Assembly: GCA_016713505.1 (NCBI GenBank)
Contig: JADJPA010000001.1
Span: 2,369,501 to 2,433,500 of the forward strand
Direction of reading: 5' to 3'
Length of the DNA stretch: 64,000 nt
Source: Candidatus Competibacteraceae bacterium
Lineage (GTDB): Bacteria > Pseudomonadota > Gammaproteobacteria > Competibacterales > Competibacteraceae
The notes under the pieces are model-generated. The model had not been told where the DNA came from. It was given only the letters and a program-made list of their open reading frames with translations, and ran no database searches. The position numbers were made by a program, and so were the translations under genes. This document shows, one piece after another, positions 42,902-52,110 of the stretch; position 1 is the first letter of the stretch; each line of letters starts with the position of its first letter.

Positions 42902-43579
42902 ATGCGGGATTTTTGGATTGCGCCATCGCTTTTAGCGGCCGATTTCGCCCGCCTCGGCGCGGAAGTAGACGCCGTGGTGGCCGCCGGCGCGGACCTCGTG
43001 CATTTCGACGTGATGGACAATCATTACGTGCCGAACCTCACCGCGGGGCCGTTGGTGTGCGCGGCGCTGCGCAAGTACGGAATCACCGCACCCATCGACG
43101 TGCATTTGATGGTCAAACCGGTGGATCGCCTGATTCCCGACTTCGCTAAGGCCGGCGCCAGCTACATCACCTTTCATCCTGAAGCCAGCGAGCACATTGA
43201 CCGCAGCCTGCAACTGATCCGCGATGGCGGTTGCAAAGCGGGTTTGGTCTTCAATCCCGCCACGCCGCTCGATCACCTTAAATACGTGATGGACAAGCTG
43301 GATATGGTGCTGCTGATGGCGGTCAATCCCGGTTTCGGCGGCCAACGCTTCATCGACGGCACGCTGCACAAGTTGCGCGACGCGCGCCGGCTCATCGACG
43401 CCAGCGGCCATCCGATCCGACTGGAAGTGGACGGAGGCGTCAATGTCGCCAACATCCGCGCCATCGCCGACGCCGGCGCCGATACCTTCGTCGCCGGGTC
43501 CGCCATCTTCAACACCCCCGACTACCGCGCCACCCTCGCCGCCTTGCGCGCCGAACTCGCCAAGGCCGCTCACGGATAA
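42902..43579 (+). CDS. rpe: Ribulose-phosphate 3-epimerase
   Basis: A 225-residue TIM-barrel enzyme that interconverts ribulose-5-phosphate and xylulose-5-phosphate. Motifs: IAPSLLAADFARLG, VHFDVMDNHYVPNLT with the metal/catalytic Asp, VHLMV, MAVNPGFGGQRFI and EVDGGVN. The ATG at 42902 starts right at the domain; a longer frame begins inside the preceding gene and is not supported. It is followed after one base by gph. Confidence 0.97.
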   Translation: MRDFWIAPSLLAADFARLGAEVDAVVAAGADLVHFDVMDNHYVPNLTAGPLVCAALRKYGITAPIDVHLMVKPVDRLIPDFAKAGASYITFHPEASEHIDRSLQLIRDGGCKAGLVFNPATPLDHLKYVMDKLDMVLLMAVNPGFGGQRFIDGTLHKLRDARRLIDASGHPIRLEVDGGVNVANIRAIADAGADTFVAGSAIFNTPDYRATLAALRAELAKAAHG

Positions 43580-43580
43580 T

Positions 43581-44258
43581 ATGTTTGCGAATATCACCGC
43601 CCTGTTTTTCGATCTCGACGGCACCTTGGTCGACAGCGTGCCCGATCTGGCCGTCGCCGTGAACATCATGCTGGACCAGTTGGGCCTGCCGGCGCGGGAG
43701 GAATCTCAGGTGCGCGACTGGGTCGGCAACGGCGTGGACAATCTCATCCATCGCGCCCTGACTGACGAGATGGCGGGACACGCCGACCCGGCGCTGTTCG
43801 CTCGCGCCAAGCCGCTCTACAAAGCTGCTTACGCCGAACATCTCAGCGCCCGCAGCGTCCTTTATCCCGGCGTGCGCGAGGGGTTGGTCCAGCTTTACGC
43901 CGCCGGCTTGCCGCTGGCGTGCGTCACCAACAAATCGGTCGAATTTGCCCGACCGCTGTTGGGGCATCTGGGCATCGGCCACTTCTTTAGCGCCGTGGTC
44001 GGCGGCGAATGCGTCGCCCATCCCAAACCCGCGCCGGATGCCCTGCTGCTCTGCGCCGGCCGCTTGGGCGCTCCCATCAACCAGAGCTTGATGGTCGGCG
44101 ATTCCCTCAACGACGTCGGCGCCGCCCGCCACGCCGGCTGTCCGGTGGTGTGCGTGCCTTACGGCTACAACCACGGCCGCGATATCCGCGAAGCCCGGCC
44201 GGACGCCGTGATCGCTTCCATCGCGGACCTGCCGCGCCTGCTGGGCAGGGCCGGCTGA
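43581..44258 (+). CDS. gph: Phosphoglycolate phosphatase
   Basis: A 225-residue HAD phosphatase. Motif I is FFDLDGTLVDSVPDLA, typical for Gph. Motif II is LACVTNKS, the lysine motif is HPKPAPDALL and motif IV is LMVGDSLNDVGAARHAGCPVV. The ATG at 43581 is one base after the rpe stop. It clears 2-phosphoglycolate from DNA repair or oxygenation reactions. The rpe-gph-trpE order is conserved in many gammaproteobacteria. Confidence 0.96.
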   Translation: MFANITALFFDLDGTLVDSVPDLAVAVNIMLDQLGLPAREESQVRDWVGNGVDNLIHRALTDEMAGHADPALFARAKPLYKAAYAEHLSARSVLYPGVREGLVQLYAAGLPLACVTNKSVEFARPLLGHLGIGHFFSAVVGGECVAHPKPAPDALLLCAGRLGAPINQSLMVGDSLNDVGAARHAGCPVVCVPYGYNHGRDIREARPDAVIASIADLPRLLGRAG

Positions 44259-44394
44259 TGGCCTCATCCGCTCATTCCTCGCTGCTCCGTTCGCGCCTGA
44301 AACGGGCTTCGGACTTCCGATGGCATCGCTAGAATCGTAACATTTCGATTCGCTTCACTTTTTTATTTTCGCCATTCAGGATGGTTCGCTCGCT

Positions 44395-45897
44395 ATGAAT
44401 CAGCAAGACTTTCAAAATCTGGTCGAACAAGGATTCAACCGGATTCCGGTCGCCCGCGAAGTGCGGGCCGACTTCGACACTCCGCTCAGCACCTATCTCA
44501 AACTGGCCGACGCGCCGTACAGCTACCTGCTGGAATCGGTGCACGGCGGCGAGAAATGGGGCCGCTATTCCATCATCGGCCTACCCTGCCGCAAGATCAT
44601 CCGGGTGCGCGGCCAGCGGGTGACCGTCGAGCACGCCGGTGAAATCGTCGAGGCGCTGGAGTGCGCCGACCCGCTGGCTTGGTTGCAGGACTTTCAGAGC
44701 CGCTATCGGGTGCCGGCCACCGGTGAAGGGTTGCCGCGCTTCATCGGCGGACTGGTCGGTTATTTCGGCTACGACACCATTCGCTACATCGAGCCGAAAC
44801 TGGCGCGCTGTCCCAATCCCGACCCGCTCGACAATCCCGACATTCTGCTGTTGGTGTCGGAAGATGTCGTGGTGTTCGACAACCTGGCCGGGCGCCTGTA
44901 CATGATCACCCTGGTGGACCCGGCGGTGGAACGCGCCTACGTCCGCGCCCAACAGCGGCTCGATGAATGGGACGAACAACTGCGCGCCGCTCGCTCGTTT
45001 TATGCGTTGCCTCATTCCAACCCCGCCGCCAACGAGATCGAATTCGTTTCCGGCTTCACCCAACAGGGTTACGAAGCCGCGGTCGAGCGGATCAAGGACT
45101 ATATCCTGGCCGGCGATTGCATGCAGGTGGTGCCATCGCAGCGCCTGTCGGCGCCGTTCCGGGCCGCGCCGCTGGATTTGTACCGGGCGCTGCGGGGCTT
45201 GAATCCCTCACCCTATATGTATTTCCTAAATTTGGGCGACTTCCACATCGTCGGCTCCTCGCCGGAAATCCTGACTCGGCTGGAGGATGGCTTGCTCACG
45301 GTGCGGCCCATCGCCGGCACCCGCCAGCGCGGCGCCACCGAGGAGCAGGATCAGGCCCTGGAAGCGGAACTGCTGGCCGATCCCAAGGAACTGGCGGAGC
45401 ATCTGATGCTGATCGATCTCGGCCGCAACGACGTGGGCCGGGTCAGCGAAACCGGCAGCGTCCGACTGACCGAAAAGATGATGGTGGAACGCTACTCGCA
45501 CGTCATGCACATCGTGTCCAACGTGACCGGGCGGCTGCGACCGGGCCTGACCGCCATCGATGCGCTGCGCGCCACTTTTCCGGCGGGCACGCTCAGCGGC
45601 GCGCCAAAAATCCGCGCCATGGAAATCATCGACGAGTTGGAGCCGGTCAAGCGGGGCATCTACGCCGGGGCGGTCGGCTATATATCGTGGTCTGGCAACA
45701 TGGACACCGCCATCGCCATCCGCACCGCCGTGCTCAAGGATGGACTGCTGCATATCCAGGCGGGCGGCGGCGTGGTGGCGGACTCCGTTCCCGCAAAGGA
45801 ATGGGAGGAAACCATGAACAAGGGTCGCGCCCTGTTTCGGGCGGCGGCGCTGGCGAAACAGGGTCTGGACCAGCCTAAGACGGTGGGCGACTCCTGA
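44395..45897 (+). CDS. trpE: Anthranilate synthase component I
   Basis: A 500-residue enzyme that starts tryptophan synthesis from chorismate. The feedback-inhibition motif LLES is in YSYLLESVHGGEKWGRYS. The chorismate-binding domain shows VGSSPEILTRLE, RPIAGTRQRG, HLMLIDLGRNDVGRV and FPAGTLSGAPKIRAME. Length is normal. The glutaminase partner TrpG is not in the window. No tandem-Trp leader peptide was seen upstream. Confidence 0.96.
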   Translation: MNQQDFQNLVEQGFNRIPVAREVRADFDTPLSTYLKLADAPYSYLLESVHGGEKWGRYSIIGLPCRKIIRVRGQRVTVEHAGEIVEALECADPLAWLQDFQSRYRVPATGEGLPRFIGGLVGYFGYDTIRYIEPKLARCPNPDPLDNPDILLLVSEDVVVFDNLAGRLYMITLVDPAVERAYVRAQQRLDEWDEQLRAARSFYALPHSNPAANEIEFVSGFTQQGYEAAVERIKDYILAGDCMQVVPSQRLSAPFRAAPLDLYRALRGLNPSPYMYFLNLGDFHIVGSSPEILTRLEDGLLTVRPIAGTRQRGATEEQDQALEAELLADPKELAEHLMLIDLGRNDVGRVSETGSVRLTEKMMVERYSHVMHIVSNVTGRLRPGLTAIDALRATFPAGTLSGAPKIRAMEIIDELEPVKRGIYAGAVGYISWSGNMDTAIAIRTAVLKDGLLHIQAGGGVVADSVPAKEWEETMNKGRALFRAAALAKQGLDQPKTVGDS

Positions 45898-45994
45898 AAG
45901 CGACGAGCGCTTCGCCGCTTCGACACGGGAAATCCGGCACGGCGTTTGCTGTTCGATGGCAGGCCTTGCGTTTGAGTTGAACGGTCGTACAGCC

Positions 45995-47161
45995 ATGCGC
46001 GTCGCGATGTTTTCCTCGGAATCCCTACACTCCATTTGTTTGGGCGGCCTCGGCGTCCATGTGACCGAACTGGCCGCCGGCCTGTGCCGTCGGGGCCACG
46101 AGCTGCACGTGATCACCCGGCGCCAGGAAGCGCAGAGTGACTACCAATCCATCGGCGGCGTACATTATCACCGCATCGAGCACGGTCTGAGCGACAACGA
46201 GGTCGAGTGCATGGGCTTCATGTGCCAAGCCATGGCGCATCGCTTCGAGCGAATCACGGCCATGATCGGCTCATTCGACATCGCCCACGCCCACGACTGG
46301 CTGGCGACCGACGCCCTGCGCTCTATCATGGACGGCTTCGACACGCCGGGCGTGCTGACCATGCATTCCACCGAGTACGGTCGCGCCGGCAATGTGTTCC
46401 ATGACGGCTTCGCCCGACAGGTGCGCGACATCGAAGCGGCCGGCTGCCACGACGCCAGCCTGGTCATTGCGGTGAGTCAGTTCCTGGCCGAGGAATTGCA
46501 ACGTATTTATCGCGTTCCCATGGCGAAGGTGCGCATCGTCCCCAACGGCGTCAGCTACCAGAGTTTCGCCGGCGCGTGCGATGCGGCGCAGACCAAGGCC
46601 CGTTACGGCATCGCCCCAACGGTGCCGACCGTCTTCTCACCGGGTCGCATGACCGCGCAAAAAGGCATGGATTTGCTGGTCGAAGCCATACCGCTGATTC
46701 TAGCGTCCCATCCAGAAGCCCGCTTCATCCTCTCGGGTGAAGGCCCCGAAAAAGCCGCCATCGCGCGGCAAGCCCAGCATTTTGGCGTGGCAAGCGCCAC
46801 CGTCTTGCTCGGGCGCCTGCCCTATCGGGACTATATCGATATGCTGTTCGCCTGCGACGTGGTCGCGGTGCCAAGCCGCAACGAACCCTTCGGCATCGTG
46901 GTCTTGGATGCGTGGGCCGCCGCCAAGCCGGTGGTCGTCACGACCGCGGGTGGCCCTCGGGACTTTGTCGAGCACAACACCAACGGCTTCCTGACAGAGG
47001 TCCGGCCGGACGCCTTGGCGCAGGGCATCACGGCCTTGTTAGCGGATCGCGAACATGGCCGGCTGCTCGGCGCCAACGGCCGGCGCGCGGTCGAGGAAAC
47101 CTTCAACTGGGACAATGTCGCGGCCCACACCGAAGCGGTTTATCAACTTGTGGCGCGCTGA
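45995..47161 (+). CDS. GT4-family glycosyltransferase (glycogen synthase-like)
   Basis: A 388-residue GT-B fold glycosyltransferase. N-terminal GGLGVHVTELAAGLCRRGHE is the glycine-rich donor loop, HAHDWLATDALR is the glycogen-synthase-like segment, VPNGVSYQSF and PGRMTAQKGMDLLVEA mark the second domain, and PSRNEPFGIVVLDAWAAAKP carries the ExxxxxxxE nucleotide-sugar motif. The ATG at 45995 begins at the domain; one at 45956 would add 13 residues. It could make glycogen-like glucan or a surface glycan. Confidence 0.85.
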   Translation: MRVAMFSSESLHSICLGGLGVHVTELAAGLCRRGHELHVITRRQEAQSDYQSIGGVHYHRIEHGLSDNEVECMGFMCQAMAHRFERITAMIGSFDIAHAHDWLATDALRSIMDGFDTPGVLTMHSTEYGRAGNVFHDGFARQVRDIEAAGCHDASLVIAVSQFLAEELQRIYRVPMAKVRIVPNGVSYQSFAGACDAAQTKARYGIAPTVPTVFSPGRMTAQKGMDLLVEAIPLILASHPEARFILSGEGPEKAAIARQAQHFGVASATVLLGRLPYRDYIDMLFACDVVAVPSRNEPFGIVVLDAWAAAKPVVVTTAGGPRDFVEHNTNGFLTEVRPDALAQGITALLADREHGRLLGANGRRAVEETFNWDNVAAHTEAVYQLVAR

Positions 47162-47322
47162 TGGCGGGCGGCGACTCGGAACGACCCCGATCACCACTCG
47201 CCTCGACCGAGCCAACAACATAAAAATGTAACAAATTTTTTTCGAACTTTGCTTTGCTTGCGGGGTCAGGAACTCCCATAATGCCGCCGCACCGCCGATT
47301 GCCGCACCTTGAGGGAGCCCGC

Positions 47323-49473
47323 ATGTCCGCCCAAACCAAAGAGACCAAGACTGGCATCAGCCTGACCCGAGTCCGCTCCAAACGCCGCAAGAAAGACCAC
47401 CCGGCTTCAACCGCCGAACAGCCCCTGGCTTCTCGCGAAGGTCTGCTGGCGCACGCCTGGATCGACCGTGATTTGAGCTGGATCGATTTCAACGGCCGCG
47501 TGCTGCATGAGGCGCTGGACGAGCGCACGCCGCTGTTGGAGCGACTCAAATTTCTGGCGATCTTCACCTCGAACCTCGATGAGTTCTACATGAAGCGGGT
47601 CGGGCTGCTGTCCCAGAAGCGCCTGGCCGAAGTCCGCGAAAAAGTGCTGGCGCAACTGGAGCGACAGGCGCGCTGCTATCAGGAGCTACTCCCCCGTTTG
47701 GCCGAGCAGGGCATCTTCCTGGTCGAGTGGGAACAACTGACCGCGGCACAGCGCGAGGAGGCCGCGACCCTTTTCGACCGGGATGTCTCCCCGGCCTTGA
47801 CCCCGCTCGGCATGGACCCGGCTCATCCCTTTCCCTTCATGTCGAACCTGTCGACCAACTGGGGTTTCATCCTGCGCAATCCCGAAACCGACGAATTCGT
47901 TCCGGTGCGCGTGAAAATCCCGACCGTCCTGCCCTCGTGGATCCGACTCACGGCGGAAACGGCGGCCGACCAGCATCGGTTCATCCGGCTGGAAGATCTG
48001 ATCCGGCACAGCACCGACGCGCTGTTTCCCGGCATGGAACTGATCAACGCCACCTTGTTTCGCATCCTGCGCAACGCCGAGGTCGAGCTGGACGACGATG
48101 ACGACGACAGCCTGCGGGAAGCGGTCGAGGAAGCGCTCCAGCAGCGCCGCTTCGAACCGGTGGTGCGTCTGGATCTGGCGCCCGACGCCCATCCGGCCCT
48201 CCGTCAGGGGCTGACGGAGCGTTTCGAACTGGACAGCGCCGAGGTCTACGAGCTGCCCGGTCTGCTCGACTACACCGGCCTGTTTCAGATCGCCAGTCTC
48301 AACGTACCCGCCTTGCGGGACCCCGAATGGAAGCCGCTGCCGCCGCTCCGTCTGCCCAACGAAGAAGTGGACATTTTCGCCGCGATTCGCGCCGGCGACC
48401 TGCTGCTGCATCACCCTTACGAATGCTTCGACACCAGCGTCGAGGACTTCATCAGCGACGCCGCCGTCGACCCGCAGACCGTGGCGATCAAGATGACCGT
48501 TTACCGGATCGGCGATGACACTCCCTTCGTGCAATCGCTGATCCGCGCCGCCGAGGCCGGCAAGCAAGTCGCCTGCGTCATCGAGCTGAAAGCCCGTTTC
48601 GACGAGGAACGCAACTTGCGTTGGGCCAAGCAGTTGGAAAAAGTCGGCGCGCATGTCACCTATGGTGTGATGGGGCTGAAAACTCACACCAAAGTGGCGC
48701 TGGTGGTGCGTAAGGAAAAAGGCGGCTTGCGCTGTTATGCCCACATCGGCACCGGCAACTACCACGTCAAGACCGCCCGGCTGTACACCGATGTCGGCTT
48801 GCTGACTTGCGACCCCGCCATCACCGCCGATGTGGTCAACCTGTTTCACTACTTGACCGGAGCGGCGCGCACCCCGCGCTATCAGAAATTGCTGATCGCG
48901 CCGACCAACATGCGCCAACACTTTCTGGACTGCATCGAGCGGGAAATCGAAAACCAGCGCGCGGGCCGGCCGGCCCGGATCGTGGCCAAGATGAACCAGG
49001 TCGAGGATTTGGAGATGGCGCGGGCGCTGTCGGCCGCCTCTCAGGCCGGCGTGCCTGTCGATTTGATCGTGCGCGGGTTCTGTTGCCTGATCGCCGGGGT
49101 AGCGGGCTGGACTGAAAACGTGCGGGTCCGCTCCATCATCGGCCGCTTTTTGGAGCATTCACGAATTTTTCACTTCGCCAACGGCCAGGAAAATCCGGTC
49201 GACGGTGAATTCATCATCGGTTCGGCCGACTGGATGAACCGCAACCTCTCCGCCCGCGTCGAAGCGGCCACGCCGGTGGCGGACCGGACCGCCCGCGAGC
49301 AGCTGTGGGAAATTTTGGAGATCTGCCTGCACGACAACCGGCAATCCTGGCTGATGCAACCGGACGGAACCTATATCCAAAGCCGGCCGGCCAAAAACGC
49401 GACCGGCCCGGCGGCCACCGGCACCCATGCGTGGCTGATGGAATTAACTCGCCAACGAACCGCCGCGATTTGA
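47323..49473 (+). CDS. ppk1: Polyphosphate kinase 1
   Basis: A 716-residue enzyme that makes polyphosphate from ATP. N-terminal DRDLSWIDFNGRVLHEA, the middle EEVDIFAAIRAGDLLLHHPYE and the phospholipase-D-like catalytic parts KMTVYRIGDDTPFV and YAHIGTGNYHVKTARLYTD (with the phosphorylated histidine) are intact. The ATG at 47323 follows GAGGGAG; a longer frame upstream lacks the family start. It stands alone, without ppx. Confidence 0.97.
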   Translation: MSAQTKETKTGISLTRVRSKRRKKDHPASTAEQPLASREGLLAHAWIDRDLSWIDFNGRVLHEALDERTPLLERLKFLAIFTSNLDEFYMKRVGLLSQKRLAEVREKVLAQLERQARCYQELLPRLAEQGIFLVEWEQLTAAQREEAATLFDRDVSPALTPLGMDPAHPFPFMSNLSTNWGFILRNPETDEFVPVRVKIPTVLPSWIRLTAETAADQHRFIRLEDLIRHSTDALFPGMELINATLFRILRNAEVELDDDDDDSLREAVEEALQQRRFEPVVRLDLAPDAHPALRQGLTERFELDSAEVYELPGLLDYTGLFQIASLNVPALRDPEWKPLPPLRLPNEEVDIFAAIRAGDLLLHHPYECFDTSVEDFISDAAVDPQTVAIKMTVYRIGDDTPFVQSLIRAAEAGKQVACVIELKARFDEERNLRWAKQLEKVGAHVTYGVMGLKTHTKVALVVRKEKGGLRCYAHIGTGNYHVKTARLYTDVGLLTCDPAITADVVNLFHYLTGAARTPRYQKLLIAPTNMRQHFLDCIEREIENQRAGRPARIVAKMNQVEDLEMARALSAASQAGVPVDLIVRGFCCLIAGVAGWTENVRVRSIIGRFLEHSRIFHFANGQENPVDGEFIIGSADWMNRNLSARVEAATPVADRTAREQLWEILEICLHDNRQSWLMQPDGTYIQSRPAKNATGPAATGTHAWLMELTRQRTAAI

Positions 49474-49620
49474 TCGGAAGCGCTGGCGGCGCTATGGTGG
49501 CGGCCCGTTTTCGCCGTGCTGTCATTCATTCCGCCGCCGCGCACGCGCGCCAGGCGTTCGAACCCCGCCCGGAACTTGTTGGCAGCCGGTGGCTTTAAGG
49601 CCCATTAACCAGGACAAACC

Positions 49621-50775
49621 ATGTATCGCAATTACTACCTTCCTGCCGATTGGGAAAAAATCATGGCCTTCTCCCGCGCTAAGGAGACGCCGTTCTTGGT
49701 GGTGCTGCTGGATAAGGTCCGGGAGAAATACCAGGAATTTCGGACGAATTTTCCCAACGCTAAAATTTACTACGCGGTCAAGGCCAACCCCGGCGTCGAA
49801 TTGCTCGCCGTGTTGCGCGATGCTGGCTCGTATTTCGACATCGCGTCGATCCACGAACTGGATCGGATGCTGGATCTCAACGTCACGCCGGATCGACTGA
49901 GTTTCGGCAACACCATCAAAAAAGCCAAACACATCCGCGAAGCCTACGAAAAAGGCGTGCGCTTGTTCACCACCGACTGCGAGGCCGACATCCGCAATCT
50001 GGCCAGGGAAGCGCCGGGGTCGCGGGTGTTCTTCCGGCTGTTGATGGATGCGGTGACCTCGGACTCGGACTGGCCGCTATCGCGCAAGTTCGGCTGCCAG
50101 CCGCGCATGGCCATCGACCTGGTGGCGCTGGCGGCTCATTTGGGGTTGGAGCCTTACGGCATTTCCTTTCACGTCGGCTCGCAGCAGCGTGAGATTTCCG
50201 CCTGGGACGCGGCCATCTCACAGGTTCATGCGCTGTTTGATTCCCTAGAGAAAGATCGGCTCCCGTTAAAGGCGATGAACATGGGCGGCGGCTTTCCGGC
50301 GGATTATCTGATCAAATCCAATCCGCTCGCCATTTACGCGGAAGAAATCAACTCGTATCTCAAGACCTATTTCGGCGAGACGCCGCCGGCGATCTATCTG
50401 GAGCCGGGCCGCGGGCTGGTGGGCGATGCCGGAGTGCTGGTCAGCGAGGTGGTGCTGGTCGCCAAGAAATCGAAAACCGACCTGAAGCGCTGGGTGTACA
50501 CCGATGTCGGCGTGTTCAACGGTTTGATGGAAACCATCGACGAATCGATCAAATACCCGATTTACGCCGAGAAGACCGGCGAGGAAGGCGACGTGGTGCT
50601 GGCTGGCCCGACCTGCGACAGCCTGGACATCATCTACGAGCATTTTCAATACGAGCTGCCGCTGTCGCTGGAAAGCGGCGACCGGCTGTATTGGCTGTCC
50701 ACCGGCGCGTATACCACCTCCTACAGCTCCATCGAGTTCAACGGCTTCCCGCCGCTGCAAACCTATTTCCTGTAA
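49621..50775 (+). CDS. Ornithine/lysine decarboxylase, fold type III (PLP)
   Basis: A 384-residue PLP enzyme of the alanine-racemase-fold decarboxylases. The Schiff-base lysine is in YYAVKANPG, the glycine-rich PLP loop in MNMGGGFPADY, and YLEPGRGLVGDAG and GPTCDSLDII (catalytic Cys) follow. It matches eukaryotic-type ornithine decarboxylases and should make putrescine, possibly also cadaverine. This would feed the carboxyspermidine genes at 58735-61206. Confidence 0.92.
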   Translation: MYRNYYLPADWEKIMAFSRAKETPFLVVLLDKVREKYQEFRTNFPNAKIYYAVKANPGVELLAVLRDAGSYFDIASIHELDRMLDLNVTPDRLSFGNTIKKAKHIREAYEKGVRLFTTDCEADIRNLAREAPGSRVFFRLLMDAVTSDSDWPLSRKFGCQPRMAIDLVALAAHLGLEPYGISFHVGSQQREISAWDAAISQVHALFDSLEKDRLPLKAMNMGGGFPADYLIKSNPLAIYAEEINSYLKTYFGETPPAIYLEPGRGLVGDAGVLVSEVVLVAKKSKTDLKRWVYTDVGVFNGLMETIDESIKYPIYAEKTGEEGDVVLAGPTCDSLDIIYEHFQYELPLSLESGDRLYWLSTGAYTTSYSSIEFNGFPPLQTYFL

Positions 50776-50800
50776 TTCTCTCGCGCCGCTACGCCGCCGT

Positions 50801-51334
50801 TCAAACAGCGGCGCGCTTCTGCCAGAGCCGGTAGATGGTATAGCCGTTCACGAGCAGGAAGCAGGTTTCGATCATCGCTCCGCCGATGGAGCCGATGGCG
50901 TAATTATGGATCATCCAACATACCGTGCTCAGCCAAATAATCGCCCGCATCCGAATGCCCCGCGCGCGGAACAAGGCCCACGTTCCCAAGGTGGTACCCA
51001 TCACCGGCAACCATTGCACCGGTCGAGTGATGTTGGGAATACCGATCAGCCAGACCAACCCGATAAAAAACAGCATGACGGCGACATGGCGGGTGCGGGT
51101 GGATACAAACGCGCGCAAGCCGCTCAGCCAGGCTGAAAAAGCGGCGGTGCTGCCCCCCAGCAAGTAGAAATGAGCGCCGATCAAGGCGCTGAACAGCGTG
51201 AGAAACAGGCGCAAGCGGTGGTCGCTGTGCTGGAGGAAGGTCAAAATCCCGACCCCCAAGGCGACCAAACCCACCGCTTGCGCCAGCGGGTTGGCCGCGA
51301 ACAGCGCCGCTAAGGCGTCCCAATGCGAAGTCAT
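50801..51334 (-). CDS. YgjV-type inner-membrane protein
   Basis: A 177-residue protein with about five to six membrane helices, matching the YgjV family (AQAVGLVALGVGILTF, LIGAHFYLLGG, MGTTLGTWALFRARGIRMR, VCWMIHNYAIGSIGGAMIE). Function is not known. It overlaps the TetR gene by 4 bases, so it is coupled with the regulator and may belong to the exporter locus. Confidence 0.82.
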   Translation of the reverse strand: MTSHWDALAALFAANPLAQAVGLVALGVGILTFLQHSDHRLRLFLTLFSALIGAHFYLLGGSTAAFSAWLSGLRAFVSTRTRHVAVMLFFIGLVWLIGIPNITRPVQWLPVMGTTLGTWALFRARGIRMRAIIWLSTVCWMIHNYAIGSIGGAMIETCFLLVNGYTIYRLWQKRAAV

Positions 51335-52026
51335 GGCGCAAGGTCGCCTTGAGCGGGATCGCCCCTCATGCCCTCCAGCCCCGCCAGAACAAAGCGCGTC
51401 AGATCGTCGGCGAGGCTGGCCGGGGCCGCCGTGCTGGGGTCGGGAAACAGCTTACCGACCACTTCGCGGGGCGCTAACAGCAAGACGAAGCTCGGCAGCA
51501 TCGAAAACAACATGCCGCGCTGCACGAGAGGATGATCGGGCGGCAAGCCCATGATCTGCCGGATCAGCTCGCGCACCACCTGGGATTTGGGCAGAATCGC
51601 CCGCCGCACCAGGGCGGGCAACAGCGGCGAAGGCATCATCATTTCGCGCAAAATCACCTTCAAGCCCCAGGAAGTCTCGGGCCGCGCCGACATCACCAGC
51701 AACCGGGCGAGCACGGCCCGCAATCGCGCCCGTGGATCATCGCCGGCATGGGCCAGCCGCTCCAGCTCCTCCAGGCTGAGAATCTGGCGGTGGGCCTCGA
51801 TCAACACGGCTTCATACAAGCCGTCCTTGCCGCCGAAATGGTAGTTCACCGAGGCCATGTTGACGCCGGCGCGGGTGCAGATTTCCTTGCTGGTCACCAG
51901 CGCGTAACCCCGTTCCGCGTAAAGCGGCCCGGCGGTTTCCAGGATATGCTGCCGGGTGGCGTCGCCATCCTGGCGCGGCATCCGTTCCCGCGCAACCCGC
52001 CGGGTTTTTGCGATCTCAACCTTCAT
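51331..52026 (-). CDS. TetR-family regulator of the adjacent exporter (YbiH-like)
   Basis: A 231-residue repressor. The helix-turn-helix is in YALVTSKEICTRAGVNMASVNYHFGGKDGLYEAVL (core TSKEICTRAGVNMASVNYHF). The ligand-binding domain includes LKVILREMMMPSPLLP, as in CerR/YbiH proteins. In E. coli, YbiH controls the ybhGFSR exporter; here the same exporter type is divergent across an 84-bp gap that holds a 30-bp palindrome. The ligand is unknown. Confidence 0.9.
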   Translation of the reverse strand: MKVEIAKTRRVARERMPRQDGDATRQHILETAGPLYAERGYALVTSKEICTRAGVNMASVNYHFGGKDGLYEAVLIEAHRQILSLEELERLAHAGDDPRARLRAVLARLLVMSARPETSWGLKVILREMMMPSPLLPALVRRAILPKSQVVRELIRQIMGLPPDHPLVQRGMLFSMLPSFVLLLAPREVVGKLFPDPSTAAPASLADDLTRFVLAGLEGMRGDPAQGDLAP

Positions 52027-52057
52027 GATGAAGCAGCGTACTAAAAAGGCTCCATAG

Positions 52058-52087
52058 TTTCAATTTCAATTTGAATTGAAATTGAAA
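52058..52087. promoter_or_regulatory. 30-bp palindromic operator between TetR and exporter genes
   Basis: Perfect 14-base arms, TTTCAATTTCAATT at 52058-52071 and AATTGAAATTGAAA at 52074-52087, flank a central TG. It overlaps a possible promoter for the exporter: TTGAAA at 52076-52081, a 17-base gap and TAAACT at 52099-52104. A TetR dimer bound here would block both directions. Confidence 0.82.
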
Positions 52088-52110
52088 TTTGAATTTTATA
52101 AACTAGCGTC

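Noticed and set aside
44258..44394. Classical trp attenuator before trpE
   Set aside because: Only one Trp codon in the small frame and no convincing terminator/antiterminator pair.
47162..47322. Pho box before ppk1
   Set aside because: TGTAACA-like sequence is present but not as two spaced direct repeats.
47686..49158. 490-codon minus-strand frame
   Set aside because: Antisense of ppk1; no recognisable domain.
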